From assembly GCA_033961575.1 (NCBI GenBank), contig CM066728.1, positions 38,440,352 to 38,504,351 of the forward strand: a stretch of DNA of 64,000 nucleotides, in the 5' to 3' direction. The position numbers and the translations under genes were made by a program. Origin of the DNA: Aselliscus stoliczkanus (Eukaryota; Chordata; Mammalia; Chiroptera; Hipposideridae). The notes beneath the pieces are model-generated. The model did no database searches. It was not told the DNA's origin and saw nothing but the letters and a program-made list of their open reading frames with translations. Positions 11,516 through 24,387 of the stretch are shown piece by piece (position 1 is the stretch's first letter; the number at the start of each line of letters is the position of its first letter).

Positions 11516-12666
11516 ACCATGAGGTGCTCACTGTCTCCCAGGACCTTGCTCTGCCTCTGACCACGAGGGATCCAATGCCCTGGTTTGCTCAGGACAGGCC
11601 CTGCCCACTCCTCTTGTTTTGGAATTCTGTCAGGTTTAGCATTTATGCTGCTGCTGCTCCCTTTTGTGTTACAAAGTGTCCTGGTTTGAATGATAAATTA
11701 TATGGTTGTCCTATGTCAGACTTTGATCATTCTGAACATCACTAGCGTTTTATCTTCTCTTTCCCCTATGGGATATCTGAGAGGTGGCAACTTTTTGGAT
11801 ATCTTACTGGGTACACAGAGTTGTAAATTTTTAAAACAGCTAATTCTATAATAAAAAATAATTTTTTCCCCCAACAACCCCATTTGTAAATGCTGTTCAT
11901 TTTCTACTGAAATAAAATAGAAAGTTTTGTATCTTGTACCACATCTGGCTCATGGTTGGTATAAAAAAAATCGCAAATGAAATTTGAAAAGCTATTTAAA
12001 CGTGATGATGCACATTTATTTTACAAATATTTTATTATCTAAAAGTGCTCCCTGTCATTTTTAGCAAATACTTAACCATTTCAGAATAACAGATTAATAT
12101 GGGGGGTATATACTTTGAATAAGTTGTCACTGAGTTTAAAAAAAAAAAAAGGAAGTTAATTTGATTGAAGGTTTCAGCACCTCTAATAAGAAAAATATGT
12201 CGTAACTCGTCTGTGTTATTTTCCTAGTGTGTGTGATTTTTCAAATAGCTGATGATATTTCAAGTTGAAGTTTCTCTGATAAAATGATTTGTGCATTTAT
12301 CCTCAAATAAAATTCTTAGTATATTCAAATGACAGGAACTTTTTCATTTTTTAGTATATAGTGATATTAGATATGGGTTCTGATATTGTTTTTTTCAATA
12401 CCTTTAGTTACTAAATATTTTTTAGGGAAGTATTAATTGATATTTAACACTAGAGTATTTAGCCTAGTAAAAGAACTTGAAAGGAAAATCTGTATAAGAT
12501 GGATGTGTCTCAGCCTGCTTTGATTTTTAACTCTAATCCCAGAGATGGATGGAAGCTGGGTTTGATATGGATGAGTTTGTCTTATTGATTCTCCTTGTTC
12601 ATATCATTTTGTCTTATCAAATAATGAGAATTTTTATGATAGTTCTAAAATATAACGGTTATTTTA

Positions 12667-12836
12667 TTTATTTTTTATTTTATTTATTTAATTATTTATT
12701 TTTTTAGCTGAGCCATCCTGCTACCTGTTGGCAGCTCAACGGCAACTCAGCTTGGGCTGGCATTGAACCGCCGTTGCTCAGAGCTCAGCTTGCACTCTTG
12801 AGCGAGCTCTTAACCAACTGAGCCACTTGGCCGGCC
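12667..12836 (-). mobile_element. tRNA-derived SINE, family B, copy 2
   Basis: On the minus strand it starts at 12836 with GGCCGGCCAAGTGGCTCAGT, has TTAAGAGCTCGCTCAAGAG, and ends at GGATGGCTCAGCT before a long AT-rich tail of TTTA and ATTT units (12667-12706). The target-site duplication is ATATAACGGTTATTTTA (12650-12666) against ATATAATGGTTATTTTA (12837-12853), one mismatch. Confidence 0.92.
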
Positions 12837-12853
12837 ATATAATGGTTATTTTA

Positions 12854-14600
12854 AATTTTGGCTTTTGTCTTTGCTTAATGCATAAATACACAATTCTACT
12901 AATAATAATTAACAGATCTTCTATAGAATCATATTATTGGTATTACTAGGTGTGCTACTGTAAATGCTGCCACCACTTTTGTGTTTTTCAGCCAATATAA
13001 AGATGTGTAATAGATGTATTTATTTTGCAGCATTTAGTTTGCAGGACTAAAAAGAAACATGTTTTATATGTTATGAAATCAGAATTCGTGATAAAATTAT
13101 GGGAAAGAATAGAACATGTTTTATATGATGATGAATGAAGTGCTATATACCCATAGATTTTGAGGCTTCCTCACCTCAAACCTGTTTTTACATTGTCAAC
13201 AATGAATAAAATCTTTATATATTGATGAAAATGATAATAGCATTAGCCAGACAAATTTATAACCGTACCTCCCTCCCCACTTTCCCCAGGAGTTGTCTTA
13301 TTCTTAATCCCCAACCAGAAATGGTAATTAAAATAACTCACTGTTGTCAAAATTTTATAATGTATGATAAATGAAGCTCGGTAAATAGTGAAAATATGAG
13401 AAAGGTGATTAAACCTGACAATTCTCTTGTAAAAGGCTTGAGATGATAAATATCTCCCGTGATTAGTTATTAATTTAGTGCAAGAGATTTTGCTTCAGCC
13501 TAAAATATTTTATGAACAGTAGCATAAAGCAATATTTTAGAAGATAGGCATACATATGTTTAACCAGAGAAGACATTGCTGGAACTTGACTGGTATTAAT
13601 TAAAAACAGCAGACCTGACATGTATGTGCCTGGCTTATTTTCTGTGTGACAGTTCTCTCAGAAATTAAGAAAGAAAACATGAAGAATGACAGAGTACTTT
13701 CAGCTTGAACCCTTTTGCTTCATGAAAATGGAAAGATTTTATGTGTATCATTTCTCAACTGGTAAAGTATTTAAGATGGTATAGAATAACTCCTCACTTA
13801 CTGAAGTCTGAGAAAGCAGATTTGTTTCATTAACAATTATAGTTGAACTGCTAATAATGTCCCTTAAAATGAATGTGGATTCTTTTATATTTAAAGAAAA
13901 GATGAAATATAGTGGCGCCTGTAATGAATTGCTGCACCCTGCCACTGTCGAGCTGAATCCCTGGTTCATCACTTTGCTGGTGGCTTATATAACTGTGTGG
14001 CTGCCTAATGTTTCGTTTATGAGTCTCTTTCCTTGCAAGGGGTACTCATGCCTCCCTCTTTGGGCCTCGGTCTCAACCCTTAGCCCCCGGCACCTTGCAC
14101 TGGACCCAGCTCAGAGAAGCAATTTAATACCTGCCTGTTGAGAGAATTATAAATACTGCTTTTGTAGGATATATAAATCTGCTTTAAAACTTGGCTCGAA
14201 CTCTGGCCGAAATCCAGGCAATTGGTTCAAATGCCCTCTTTCTTCCACGTTTATTTATTTCTGAATAAAGTTGCTACTTAATAAAGTGAGGGTTTAATGT
14301 CGTTGTCTGGATTCAGAGCCTGCTTTATATATTGCATGCCATTTATCCGAAAGCCTTAGCCTTGTGGTTTTTTTGAACAAAAAGCCGGATTTTAAAGTTA
14401 AATCAGTGGGTTTTGCCCTTTTCATAGGGTCTTTTGAATACTTCTAAATGAAGAACCACGAACTTCACTTGCCTTTCTCATGTAATGAATGATACCTTGT
14501 ATTAATTGAAAAGAAGCAGAGAAGACAGTTTTTTTCTGCTTTTTGGTAAGAAACGTATGGCTGTGTTTTTCTTAACTCTTCTTGTAGCACTTTTAAGTGC
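12854..14600. other. FBXL17: Intron sequence without recognised features
   Basis: AT-rich, apparently unique DNA. Nothing resembles a repeat family, RNA gene or exon. Confidence 0.55.
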
Positions 14601-14619
14601 TGCTCTGTAAATGTATGTT

Positions 14620-14920
14620 TAATATTTGGTTAATTGCCACTATGAGCCTAAACATACTGATTAAGGCCAGGTTCACATTAGAACAATTATCTGGTTAATT
14701 GCTCTGGTGCAAAAATAGGCTAAAAAATCATCAGAACATCAAGTTGTGAAAGCATTGGCAGGAGTTTCAAAACCACCCAGCATACTTCCTGCAAATCACA
14801 TCAGCAAACCAATTAATTGAGGCTAATTGCTTTTCTGTTTATTCAAGATGCACTTTGGAACTGTCTTTTGAAGTCGTGGCAATTAAGATTAGTAAGCAAT
14901 ATAATTAAAGGATGTTAGAA
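14620..14920. promoter_or_regulatory. Cluster of TAATTG motifs, candidate conserved regulatory element
   Basis: GGTTAATTGC occurs twice (14628-14637 and 14693-14702), followed by AATTAATTGA (14811-14820) and GGCTAATTGC (14821-14830), with further TAATT sites at about 14680 and 14905. TAATTG/TAATTA is the core of many homeodomain sites. The stretch is free of recognised transposons. Enhancer function is inference only. Confidence 0.3.
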
Positions 14921-15652
14921 TAGTCACCGTTTTTCAAAATTGATAACTATTCCACATGAACCTAGATAGTATATCTATCACCCATGTAGGACTTTGAAAT
15001 AATTAAAGCAAAATAAGAGTATTTTAGACGTTTATAAGATGTCCTCTAAAAATAAGTTGAGTAGATTACCCATTTTAGAACTGTAGCATGAGGTTACCTT
15101 TAATCCTTAATTATCAATTAGAATTATCTAATTTTAATAATGCATGCTAAGTAAGGTGCCTTGTTTACATAGAAGGAGAAATACTTAGCCACCAAAGATG
15201 GCACCTGCTAGTGGCATTTTCTTTAGAGGAATGTGTATTTGGCTTTTCATATGGCTTCTCATAACGTAGAATTTTTAAATGTCTTTAAAACTAGATTAGG
15301 CATACTTCATGTTATTGAAATTTTCCATTATTGAGTGTTATAATGTTGGCAGCCAATTTGTCTAAAATTGAAAACTGCTTGAGTTTCCAACTGTTTCTCT
15401 ATGAAGCAATTTTGTAACAGATCCTCAGCTGAGAAAAAAAAAATGGCCAGTTTAGGAATCAGGTCTTCCTTGAAAAATGTAGAAAAGTCATCAGTGGGGG
15501 AATTAGCCATTCCCCCAAACCGCTTCTCTGTTTGCCATGTTGTCAAATGTCAAGTAGCTCTTTCTTTCACCTATTTCCTTTTATAAGGAGCAATTTTTAT
15601 GCAGTATATTTAGTGGCATATCCTGCTCCTTGAACTTCTCTGAAGCAAATAG

Positions 15653-15687
15653 ATTGTATTGTATTGTATTGTACTGTATCGTATTGA
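15653..15687. repeat. Pentanucleotide microsatellite (ATTGT)n
   Basis: About seven units of ATTGT, the last ones interrupted (GTACTGTATCGTATTG). Confidence 0.9.
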
Positions 15688-16934
15688 GGACTGCGGCTCT
15701 AGAAATGAATCTTTTAGAGACACACATGTTAAAGGAAGTCCTGGTAGGAATGATCATTTTGTGACTTTCTGGGCTGTGATAAGAAATTTAGAAAGATATT
15801 TTAAAAACGAGATTTAACAAGATAAAGTTAAATTTCAAATTTTGTTTTGACATTCTCTTTTTTGTTTGTAGTTATAAAAATTACTTTCTTTAATTTATTT
15901 TTCTTTATCTCTCCTTAATTCAGTGTGAATAGATCTCTAAGCCTAGCTAATTAACAGCATCACAAAGCTAAATTTTAATCTAGGCATGATTTTCATGGAG
16001 AAAAACAAAAGTATCTGCATTTTTTACAAAGATTTATTTTTCTTTATTTCTTTTATAAACTTCATAGTTTCTAGAAGTGCTACATACTTGATTCAGATTT
16101 CTTGGTGATGCCATTTGTTTTGGAATGTTGAGTTAGAAAGCTGTTTATTAAAGGCAAAAACATCAAATCGGATGAAAAGTAAATTTATTGATTAGGGTAA
16201 ATACAAAAGTGTTGAGAAATTAGAACAAAGAAACTAAATGATGGTATCAGTCACTAGTGTGGATGTTGGTCTTTTGAAATCTGTCATTAAACCAGAAGAA
16301 CAAAACTGCTTGAGTTTAGGGAAAACTCAAGCTAATACTTCTTTTTGGCCTTAAGAACTTGAATTTTGCAATTATTTGTAGTTGAAAATAGCATGGGTAC
16401 TCTAAAAATTCATCACTGTTTTGCAGACTTCAGAAGATTGAAAATTATAGCCACGAATTTTACCGTGCCTATATGCATGGCTTGGTGTAATAAGTCATTG
16501 TCTGTTGTGGCATTTGTTTCTCTATCACTTTGTTTCTGGCTTCATGTGATGAAAATCATGTCGTGGGACTTTTAAGCTTTGGCTTCAAGAGACTTTGCAA
16601 CTTCTTTTCTTGCTACCACCTGAGGAAGCCCAAACGAGTCTGTCTGAGGATGAGAGACCACATGGAGATAGAGGTCTAGCCAATAGCCAGGCCCATCTGT
16701 CAGATATATACGTGAGGCCATCTTAGACCATCCAGTCCCAGTCAAGCCTTTGTGTTACTGCAGCCCCATGAATGAAACCAGCAGAGCTGCTCAGCTAAGC
16801 CCAGTCCCACTGCTGGCCCATGGAGCTGTGAGCAAATAAGGGCTGTGCTTTTTAAGCTATGAAGTTTTGATGTGGCTTGTTATATAGCTGTCCATGACTG
16901 AGTCTGACTTTGTTGTTGCTCTATGTTGAGAATT

Positions 16935-17165
16935 ATACCAAGTTAGGCAAGGTGCCAAGAGTGTGTTATTCATTATCTTATTTAATTATCACATCAACTC
17001 TGTGACATAAGTATCATTATACCCTATTTTATAAATGAGGTAAAATGAGGCTCCAAGAGGGAAAGCATCTTGCTGATTAATGATCACAGCTCATAAGTGC
17101 AGAGTCAGAATTGAATGTAGATCCGCCTGACCTTAGTCCTATCTATCAAGCTGCCTCCAACAGCT
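16935..17165 (-). mobile_element. MIR relic
   Basis: CCAAGAGTGTGTTATTCATT, TTATTTAATTATCACATCAAC, CCTATTTTATAAATGAGG, AATGAGGCTCCAAGAGGG and GTGCAGAGTCAGAATTGAA follow the antisense MIR order in full. It is one of the best preserved MIR copies in the window. Confidence 0.85.
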
Positions 17166-19819
17166 TACTCTGAGTTTAAAAATACAGTTGGTTGCAGTAA
17201 GCAGTTAAACCACTGGAGTTCTAGCTAAATAGCATAATAGTAGTATTATAATAACTCTCATTCAATAAAATAAACATCACAGTAAATGACATAGATTTGC
17301 AGTTTCTAGTGTTATTTAATATTGAGTATTCACCTAAAGGATGAATGGGTTAAAAAGGCAGCTCTTCTGGTCCTATAGAAACCTGAGTCTGAAAGGAATA
17401 GTACAAATACCAATTTAAAAATACATAAATATAAGGCCATGACTTTATATGTATATATCATATGTGTATTAAAAAATAGTTTGGGGTGTTTCATAGTATT
17501 AAGCATATATCCTTTTCTCTTCTGTTGTCAAGTTAGGGAGAGATGGAATTGAGAAGACCCTCACTTAGAAGAGTTACAGATGAGCCTTCATCATCATTAT
17601 TATTTTGGCCTTTAACATCTAGTCTTATAATGAATCCTGTGAGGACATACTTTCTATGGCATATAAGCAATAATGGTACTAATACCTACCACAACAATTC
17701 CACAAATACAAGTGGGAGGTTTTTCATTTTTGAAATGCTTTCATTTTTAATTTTAACAATCCTGTAGTAACCATGCATCAGTAAACCAGTTAATATCAGT
17801 AGGTGATCTGACAGACATGTCATAGCTAATCCTATATTTAGCGTACAAGCGTACTAATCAGACCTGCCTTAGGCTTTTATTGCTGATTAAATAAAGCCTG
17901 GGAGCATTTCCTCCATGATTTATTAATGTATTTGAAGATCTGGTTTCATTTAGGAAATAACATTTTCCATTTGTTTTCCTTTTAACTTGCATTTAAACTG
18001 AAGTCTGTGTTTTGATTTTGATTAATATCTTTTTTCCACCAATAGGTTACCAGTGTATTGTATTTTAGTATTTTGGTATTTTATATTTTATACAGATATA
18101 CACATGATTACTTTGTGTGAATTATATCTGGAGAATCTTATTTTACGTTTGGGGCAAGGAGAGTAGTTCCATTTTTTTTCTTTTAGTTTTAATTTACATT
18201 CCGATGGATTATAAATTTCTTAGAATCTTGCCATGATAACAGCATAGGAATTAAAACTGTATCTGGGAATTGTGACTTTTCCACAGTCCTGGGCCCCTCA
18301 CCAGAAGCTCACTAAACGTCTGTTGATTGATTAGATGTCAGTCACACCCAGTAAACATAAGATTGTGTTCAAGGTAAGAGACTCCAACAACAAAAAATAA
18401 TAATAAACTGTTCAAGTTGGTTAAGAAATAGAGCAAGTCAAAATAAGTCAGTCAAAATAGTCAAGTTCATAGATTGGGTATAGACCTAGTTTTTAAACAT
18501 GCATTGTAGATGAGACTGAAGAGTTAAAGAGGCACTCACTGAATTCTCCAACATACAGTGGTTTATGTGTGAGGAACGTGGAGACAATTTTAGTCTAACT
18601 GACAACATGGTAACCTTACTGGATTAAAAAACAAACAAAACCAAAACCAAATGAAGAAGACATGGGGAGAAAAACCCTGGAGAAACATGATATCTTTGTA
18701 GCCGTGATTTATTTGGAAAGGAGATGACAACATATGTCAAGACAGTGCCCTGGCTTTCTTCATTAAATTCAGTAATGCATTTAAAAAAAAGAGTTTTCTG
18801 TAACATTTCTTTCTGCAGATTTATACACGTTTATGGGATAACTGTCTTTGAAGAAATATCTATTACTTACCTTCCAGTTAATATTTTGGATATTGTGGTC
18901 TTGCTAGAAGTAGAAATGCTTAGAAATTTATGTCTGTAAATAGATGTCCATTTTCTAAGATTTTTTCCCCACAGGTTTATTCCTAGTACTGAGACATCAT
19001 TATGGTATAGGGGAAATTTTTTTGGGGGGAAGGGGGCGGTGATGGCTCTTGGCAGCCATCCATTTCCAAGTGGGATGTAACAACGAAGCTTGTTAGAGGG
19101 GGAGTAGTATAAAGTATCACCCAGCAGGCCCTGACAGACATTTAGACATCTGGACAGACATTGCTGCTATTTGATGGTCATCTCTCATTCTGAAAATACA
19201 GCTATTTAAAAAGGGACAAGGTCGCAGTAACTTTACAGTGCTACACTCCTGTTGCTTATAGTATAGTATGCACATATATTTTACATGTGACTCTCTTGCC
19301 CCACTCACACTAGTTATCTGATGTTTAACTTGCACAGTTGCATTTACATTTACTACTTGTCACTGTTAGTTGTATACTATATTTCAGTCCTCTAAATAGG
19401 TTCTTTATGTGAACATTACATTTGGTAAAATATTTATCATTTGTGATGATCCACACTGATGGGCTTGGGAGTATATATGGGGGAGAACATGGGCAATAAC
19501 CCACGGTAATAGGACATCCTAACAGGTACCTCTCTATGTTTTATTGACATCATATTAGCATTGAATTCACTTTATTTTTGGGAGGATGGTATCCTGTAAG
19601 CATTTAGGTGGACCAAACTGCCTAGGATTAAACCTGGACTATAGTTAATCTTCAAATCAGTTTGTCCTCACAAAAATATACACGTGTTATTTTGAAAATT
19701 CTATTAACGCTATTATTTAAAAATGACAATCATACACAGATAAAAATTCCAGAATATATAAAAAATATACTCTATCATCAGTAATGAACTGTAATAATTG
19801 ATTTCAATAATCGCATTTA
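17166..19819. other. FBXL17: Intron sequence without recognised features
   Basis: AT-rich DNA. No transposon end, exon-like segment or tandem repeat was recognised. Confidence 0.5.
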
Positions 19820-19836
19820 TAAGCTAGGTCCATTTT

Positions 19837-19958
19837 ATTTGGGGGGTTTTTTTGTTTGTTTTTTTGAGGGCAGTGTCACTGACCCTCATATGTGGGACTG
19901 AACCTGGGCCGCTGGCTTCCCAAGCCAGCGTTTAACCACCGTGCCACTCGGCCGGCCC
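19837..19958 (-). mobile_element. Short tRNA-derived SINE, family A short form, copy 1
   Basis: The minus-strand body runs from GGGCCGGCCGAGTGGCACGG at 19958 to ..GTCACTGCCCTC (about 19868), where an A-rich tail begins at once. The target-site duplication TAAGCTAGGTCCATTTT is at 19820-19836 and 19959-19975, perfect over 17 bp. It corresponds to the tRNA-like head of the long SINE without the roughly 350-bp body. Confidence 0.93.
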
Positions 19959-20457
19959 TAAGCTAGGTCCATTTTTAAATAATTATCCCAAATCTTGTAT
20001 AAAAGTAATCTTGTCAGTGAAATCGCTTTTCTTTTAAATTTCTAAAGAAGAGTAGTAGACATATCCAGCTGGGTTGTTTGATTTTTCAGTGTTTAACAAG
20101 TGAAACTTACTTCTAAGGACTTCCAAAGTGGGAAGATACAACTTTAGACTTTCTAGTTTAAGGCAACAAGGAGGAAATTTTTGTTTAATTTCTATTTAAT
20201 TTGCTGTGGCTACTTTTGACATTCACAAATTATGTCATTCATTTTGACATGCAAATGAGAAAACAAGTGACTTTGGGCTTCAAATCTGAAGAGTTTTCAC
20301 AGGTGCTTACATATGTTGCCTGTCTCCCCACCACTATTTCCCCCCAGAGACAGGACAATCTCTGAACAAGACATAGTTTTCCCACAAGCCTTTGTAAAGG
20401 AGCCTCTTTTCTCCTTTCTTATCCACTATCGAGCATTTGATTCTCAGTTAATGTTTT

Positions 20458-20643
20458 CCCCTTTAATTTGTCTTCTTCCCTCACTTGAAGCTGTGGTTTA
20501 TTTTACTTTTTTGTTGATATAGTCACTGATGACATTTTCTCAGGTAATTTCTTCCCTTTTAACTTGGATCTTCTTCCATCCCTTAAACCTGTAGAATATT
20601 TTATTTTATTGTTGTCAGTGTCACTGATGACATTTCCGTCTGA
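20458..20643. repeat. Diverged two-copy tandem duplication (about 90 bp)
   Basis: Copy one (about 20458-20540) and copy two (about 20554-20638) share the order CCCTTTAA..TCTTCTTCC..CTTGAAG/CTTAAAC..TTATTTTA..TTGTTG..GTCACTGATGACATTT. Copy two carries small insertions and substitutions. No repeat family was recognised, so this looks like a local duplication that has since drifted. Confidence 0.7.
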
Positions 20644-21477
20644 TTCTTGACATATTCATTATATAATACATAGCATTGTAAGGAGTTTTTTGGTCCGTGA
20701 CATTTTGGCAAACACTTGCCAGTGGCCACCAGAGAAGGTCAGTGAGACTCAGAGCAGTGGAATAGATTAACCTGAAAGTCTTCTCCGTAATACTAATGAA
20801 TAGGGCTTTTTTTTTTTTTTTTTGTTCTAAGCGTTTATCATTGAGTCATTGACAATATAACCTTGGTAAACTTACCTAAATTCTCTTATAGGAGATTGGG
20901 GTAATGAGAGCCTACCTTAGTGAAATGTGTGGAGGCTTAATCATGTTTAAAAAGCACCTTGAGTGTGAATCATTAGCTCATTATTAGGATGGTGGCTGGG
21001 TGGTACCATCCATCATTGATGCTTTATCACCACTGTAGCCACATGGTTTCCTGAAAATTGACAATGAATGTCTTAAATCAAACTTTTTAAAGACACCAGG
21101 AGATTCTTGAAAGTTACTTATTGCTTATTGTATAGTAACACCAACATGTTTACAATTATTTGAAGAAAATAAGACGGTTAGAGTGTACTCAGTAGTATAT
21201 ATTTTCGTACACACCTTTGTTTTCAGATTAAATGGACAAAGTGTATTCAGACTCATAAGCAGAGTTGTTTTTTTTTAAGTCAGTAATCCCTCAATAAGTA
21301 GCTACTTTACCTTTGTGAAATGTTTTTTTCTTGCAGTTTTCATTCCAACATATTTTAATGAGCTACACATTTCAAAATATACTTTAACATTATCTACACA
21401 CATACACATCTCCACATGCATGATGGAATACTAGGAGATTAAATAAGATTCAAAATATTCTAGGAAGCAAGGCTTTT

Positions 21478-21922
21478 TTTTTTTTTTTTAAAGACTTTAT
21501 TGGGGAATTGGCAGAGGGGAACAGCATTGGGGAATCGGGGAAGGGGAACAGACAAGTTGCTGTCTTTTTGTTCTTCAGTTTAGTTGCGGAGGATGTTGCT
21601 TCACTGTTGGTATCGTCATTGCACTCTTCCCGGATGAGGCAGATAGGTTGCTGGCCTCTGGATGTCCCTCACCACGGCTATTGGCAGCTCACGCTTGGCT
21701 GCCAGCCGCTCACGCTGGCTGCGGGCCACTCACTGTAGCCTATGGCAGCCCACTGCAGCAGGGGCTGCAGCCCACACCATAACCAGGGCTTGCACAGCCC
21801 AGCTCCAGGTGGAGCTGTTGTTAGCTGTAGAGGGCAGTGTCACTGGCCCTCATGTGGGATCCGAACCGGGGCCGCTGGCATCCCAAAACCAGCGCTTAAC
21901 CAATGCGCCACTTGGCCGGCCC
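21478..21922 (-). mobile_element. Long tRNA-derived SINE, family A, copy 3
   Basis: The target-site duplication AGGAAGCAAGGCTTTT is at 21462-21477 and 21923-21938 (16 bp, perfect). The minus-strand start is GGGCCGGCCAAGTGGCGCAT, with TTCGGATCCCACATGAGGG as B-box region, and the end has CCCCAATAAAGTCTTTAAA plus an A tail. Confidence 0.94.
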
Positions 21923-21938
21923 AGGAAGCAAGGCTTTT

Positions 21939-22980
21939 AATTTCTAATTTCTAGTTGAGTTGAGAAAGTGTAAGGACTGAAATTTAATGAAAATGAACTG
22001 TTTACTTTGAATGTTTATGTGTAATTTTGAGTTCAATATAATCCAAGAGTCATAGGATCTGATTTGGAAGTAGTTTCAAAGGACATCAAATTCAGCTTTC
22101 TCTCCATAAGTTCCTGGATCTTCATCTATAGTGTATCATTCTTTTTGATCTTCTTACCACTTTTTACTTCATCTGTCATCTGGGTCCATTTTAGTTAAAT
22201 ACTAAATCACACTCTGACACAGTGCTTCTTATAACTACAAGATCAGCACTTTCTTAAAGTATCTTCAAAATCAGGTTATTAGTTCTGTTTTAAAAAAAGA
22301 CTACAACACATCCCCTTAACGTTAGCGCTCGGGCAGGTCTGTGAGAGGTTTTAGAGCACAGAGCAGCCTGTCTGGGGTGTGTTTCCTGGGAGTGGAGCTG
22401 GGAGGACACAGTGGACTGCCAAAGGGCAAACCACATGCTAATTTCCCTTTGCTCCTCTGGCTGGGGTTTTCCAGCCCTGTGGCTTGCAGGGTTGTTACAA
22501 TGCTAATGACGTTTATTCTATTTTTATTGGCTGCTTTCCAGATTTGATTATTGATATATCTGAATGACAGTGCAATGCAACATTGAAGACTCACCTGACT
22601 CTTTTCCTTAGGTTTTTGTCGGTAGAGATATAAATACCACAGTGTCAGATGGATCGTATGTTTTTTTTTTCTTTTTTTAAAAATCTGTATGAAAGTGAAG
22701 TGTTATAAGAGAACTGTCAACTGTTTGGAGATGAGCTTTTTTGGGGATGGTGATGGGTCCCCACAGGCTCTTTCCTTAGGTTAGTTAGTATACTACCTGT
22801 TCAGGAGTAGTTATATTTCCAATAACGAGTGCCTGAGGGTATTTGTGGGTTTCTATTTTTCTCATTTTCTGGGCTTTGGTATTTCATATCTTGTACAAAC
22901 TGATTAACGTGTAGACTAATAAGGTGAAGAATAATTCACTTGTGAGTAGCAAGGAATTGAGTTGTCTGTCATGTTCCTAC
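21939..22980. other. FBXL17: Intron sequence without recognised features
   Basis: Mostly AT-rich, with a slightly GC-richer block around 22330-22500. No repeat family or exon recognised. Confidence 0.5.
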
Positions 22981-22989
22981 CAGCTCTTT

Positions 22990-23180
22990 CTGAAAATTTT
23001 AACCACAGGCCCTTAGAACTGAAAAGAACATCCCAGAACACCCCATGCAAGTCTTTTATTTTGCAGTTTTGAAACTGAGGCTCAGGGAGCATCTGTGACT
23101 TGTCCAGGTTCACACAGCATGCTAGTGGTGAAGGTGGAGCCTGAATGCAGCTTCCTCTTGGCTTTTAGACTGCCAAGCTT
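22990..23180 (-). mobile_element. MIR relic
   Basis: TTTTGAAACTGAGGCTCAGG, GTGACTTGTCCAGGTTCACA and CAGCATGCTAGTGGTGAAGG match the antisense MIR core and following segment. Confidence 0.75.
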
Positions 23181-23329
23181 CTTCCTCGCCGTTTTTTCCT
23201 GGCCACTTATTTGCCCTGAACTTGTTTTCTTTCATGCCCCAGAATATCTCTAGGTTGTAGGCTGTTGTATTTGTTTTATGTCTCTTTGAATGGAAAAACG
23301 ACAATATACATATAAGTAGGTTTTTAGTA

Positions 23330-23940
23330 AATATTTTTTTAAAAGATTGAGACTACGTAAAATCCTGCTGTCCGGATATTTCCACTGTTTACATTTTGGT
23401 GAGCATCTTTTCAGATATGCACATACATACTCTGTGTACACTCCTCTCTACTTCCTTTTGGAATTACATGGCGTGTACTGTATTGCAATCTGCTTCTGTA
23501 AGTCATCGATGCATTAGGGTTTATTTTTGTTGTAATAAATATAGATCTACGTCAGCATTTCTCATGGATTTTTAGTAGGGTTTTAGCACATTGTATTTAA
23601 GCAAATCTTATTGATAGATATGTTAATTATTTTCAATTTTTACTCCTATAAATAGCTATATAATGAATATTCCTATACCTATTTCTTTGTATACTTTTAT
23701 TTTTGTCTACTTAGGGTTAAATTCTTGAAATGAAATTTCTGTATCTAAGGGTATACATATCTAAAATTTTTATACATCTTACTTAATTCTCAGTAGAGCA
23801 GAATATATCAATGTATGCCTGTATCCCTGCAAAAAAAGGGCCTGTTTGTCCATACCTCTGCCAACTCTGGATGCCATCGTCAACTATTTTGGAGCATTTA
23901 AAAATGACTTTAAGGTTTAATAATTGAAAAAAAACTTGGA
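23330..23940 (-). mobile_element. Old L1 (L1M-type) fragment
   Basis: GAGCATCTTTTCAGATATGC, TATTGCAATCTGCTTCTG, TATTTTCAATTTTTACTCC, GGGTTAAATTCTTGAAATG and CCTGTTTGTCCATACCTCTG CCAACTCTGG run in the order of the antisense 3' part of old L1 elements. Erosion is heavy and no reading frame survives. Confidence 0.6.
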
Positions 23941-23969
23941 ATAAATTATATAGCACAAGTATATTTCCA

Positions 23970-24163
23970 CAAAGAGGCAGTATAGCATATAATGGTTATG
24001 AACACAGGCTCTGAAGAATCTTGGTTTGAATCCTGGCTCTGCCATTTCCTACCTGTTTGTCATTGGTCAAGTTACTTAGCCTCCCTCTGTCTTATTTTCT
24101 TATCTGTAAACTGGGGATATCAGTAGTACTTACTTCATAAAGTTTTTGTGTGATTTAAATGTG

Positions 24164-24201
<38 letters not shown>

Positions 24202-24270
24202 CGTTAGAACAGTTTTTGGCACACAGTTAGTGACTCAGTACATGCCACCTGTAACTGTAATTATTGTAAC
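23970..24270 (+). mobile_element. MIR relic interrupted by (TA)n
   Basis: GGCAGTATAGCATATAATGG, TTTGAATCCTGGCTCTGCC, AAGTTACTTAGCCTCCCTCTG and ..TCTGTAAACTGGGGATATCA follow the sense MIR order, then an AT microsatellite (24168-24199) has expanded, and GTTTTTGGCACACAGTTAG continues the MIR 3' part. This is a nearly complete sense copy. Confidence 0.88.
24168..24199. repeat. (TA)n microsatellite
   Basis: About 16 uninterrupted TA units inside the MIR copy. Confidence 0.95.
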
Positions 24271-24387
24271 TGTCAGTCAGTGAGCATTTGATTTTTGGGA
24301 GCTATTTTGACTATTATCTTTGCTCATTTGTTCCATTTTGGGTACATTTTGAGTACATTTAGAGGATTTGGGTACATTTAGAGGATA

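Noticed and set aside
11332..11745. Plus-strand frame of 137 codons
   Set aside because: It begins inside a MIR relic and continues into unassigned DNA with no domain; likely chance.
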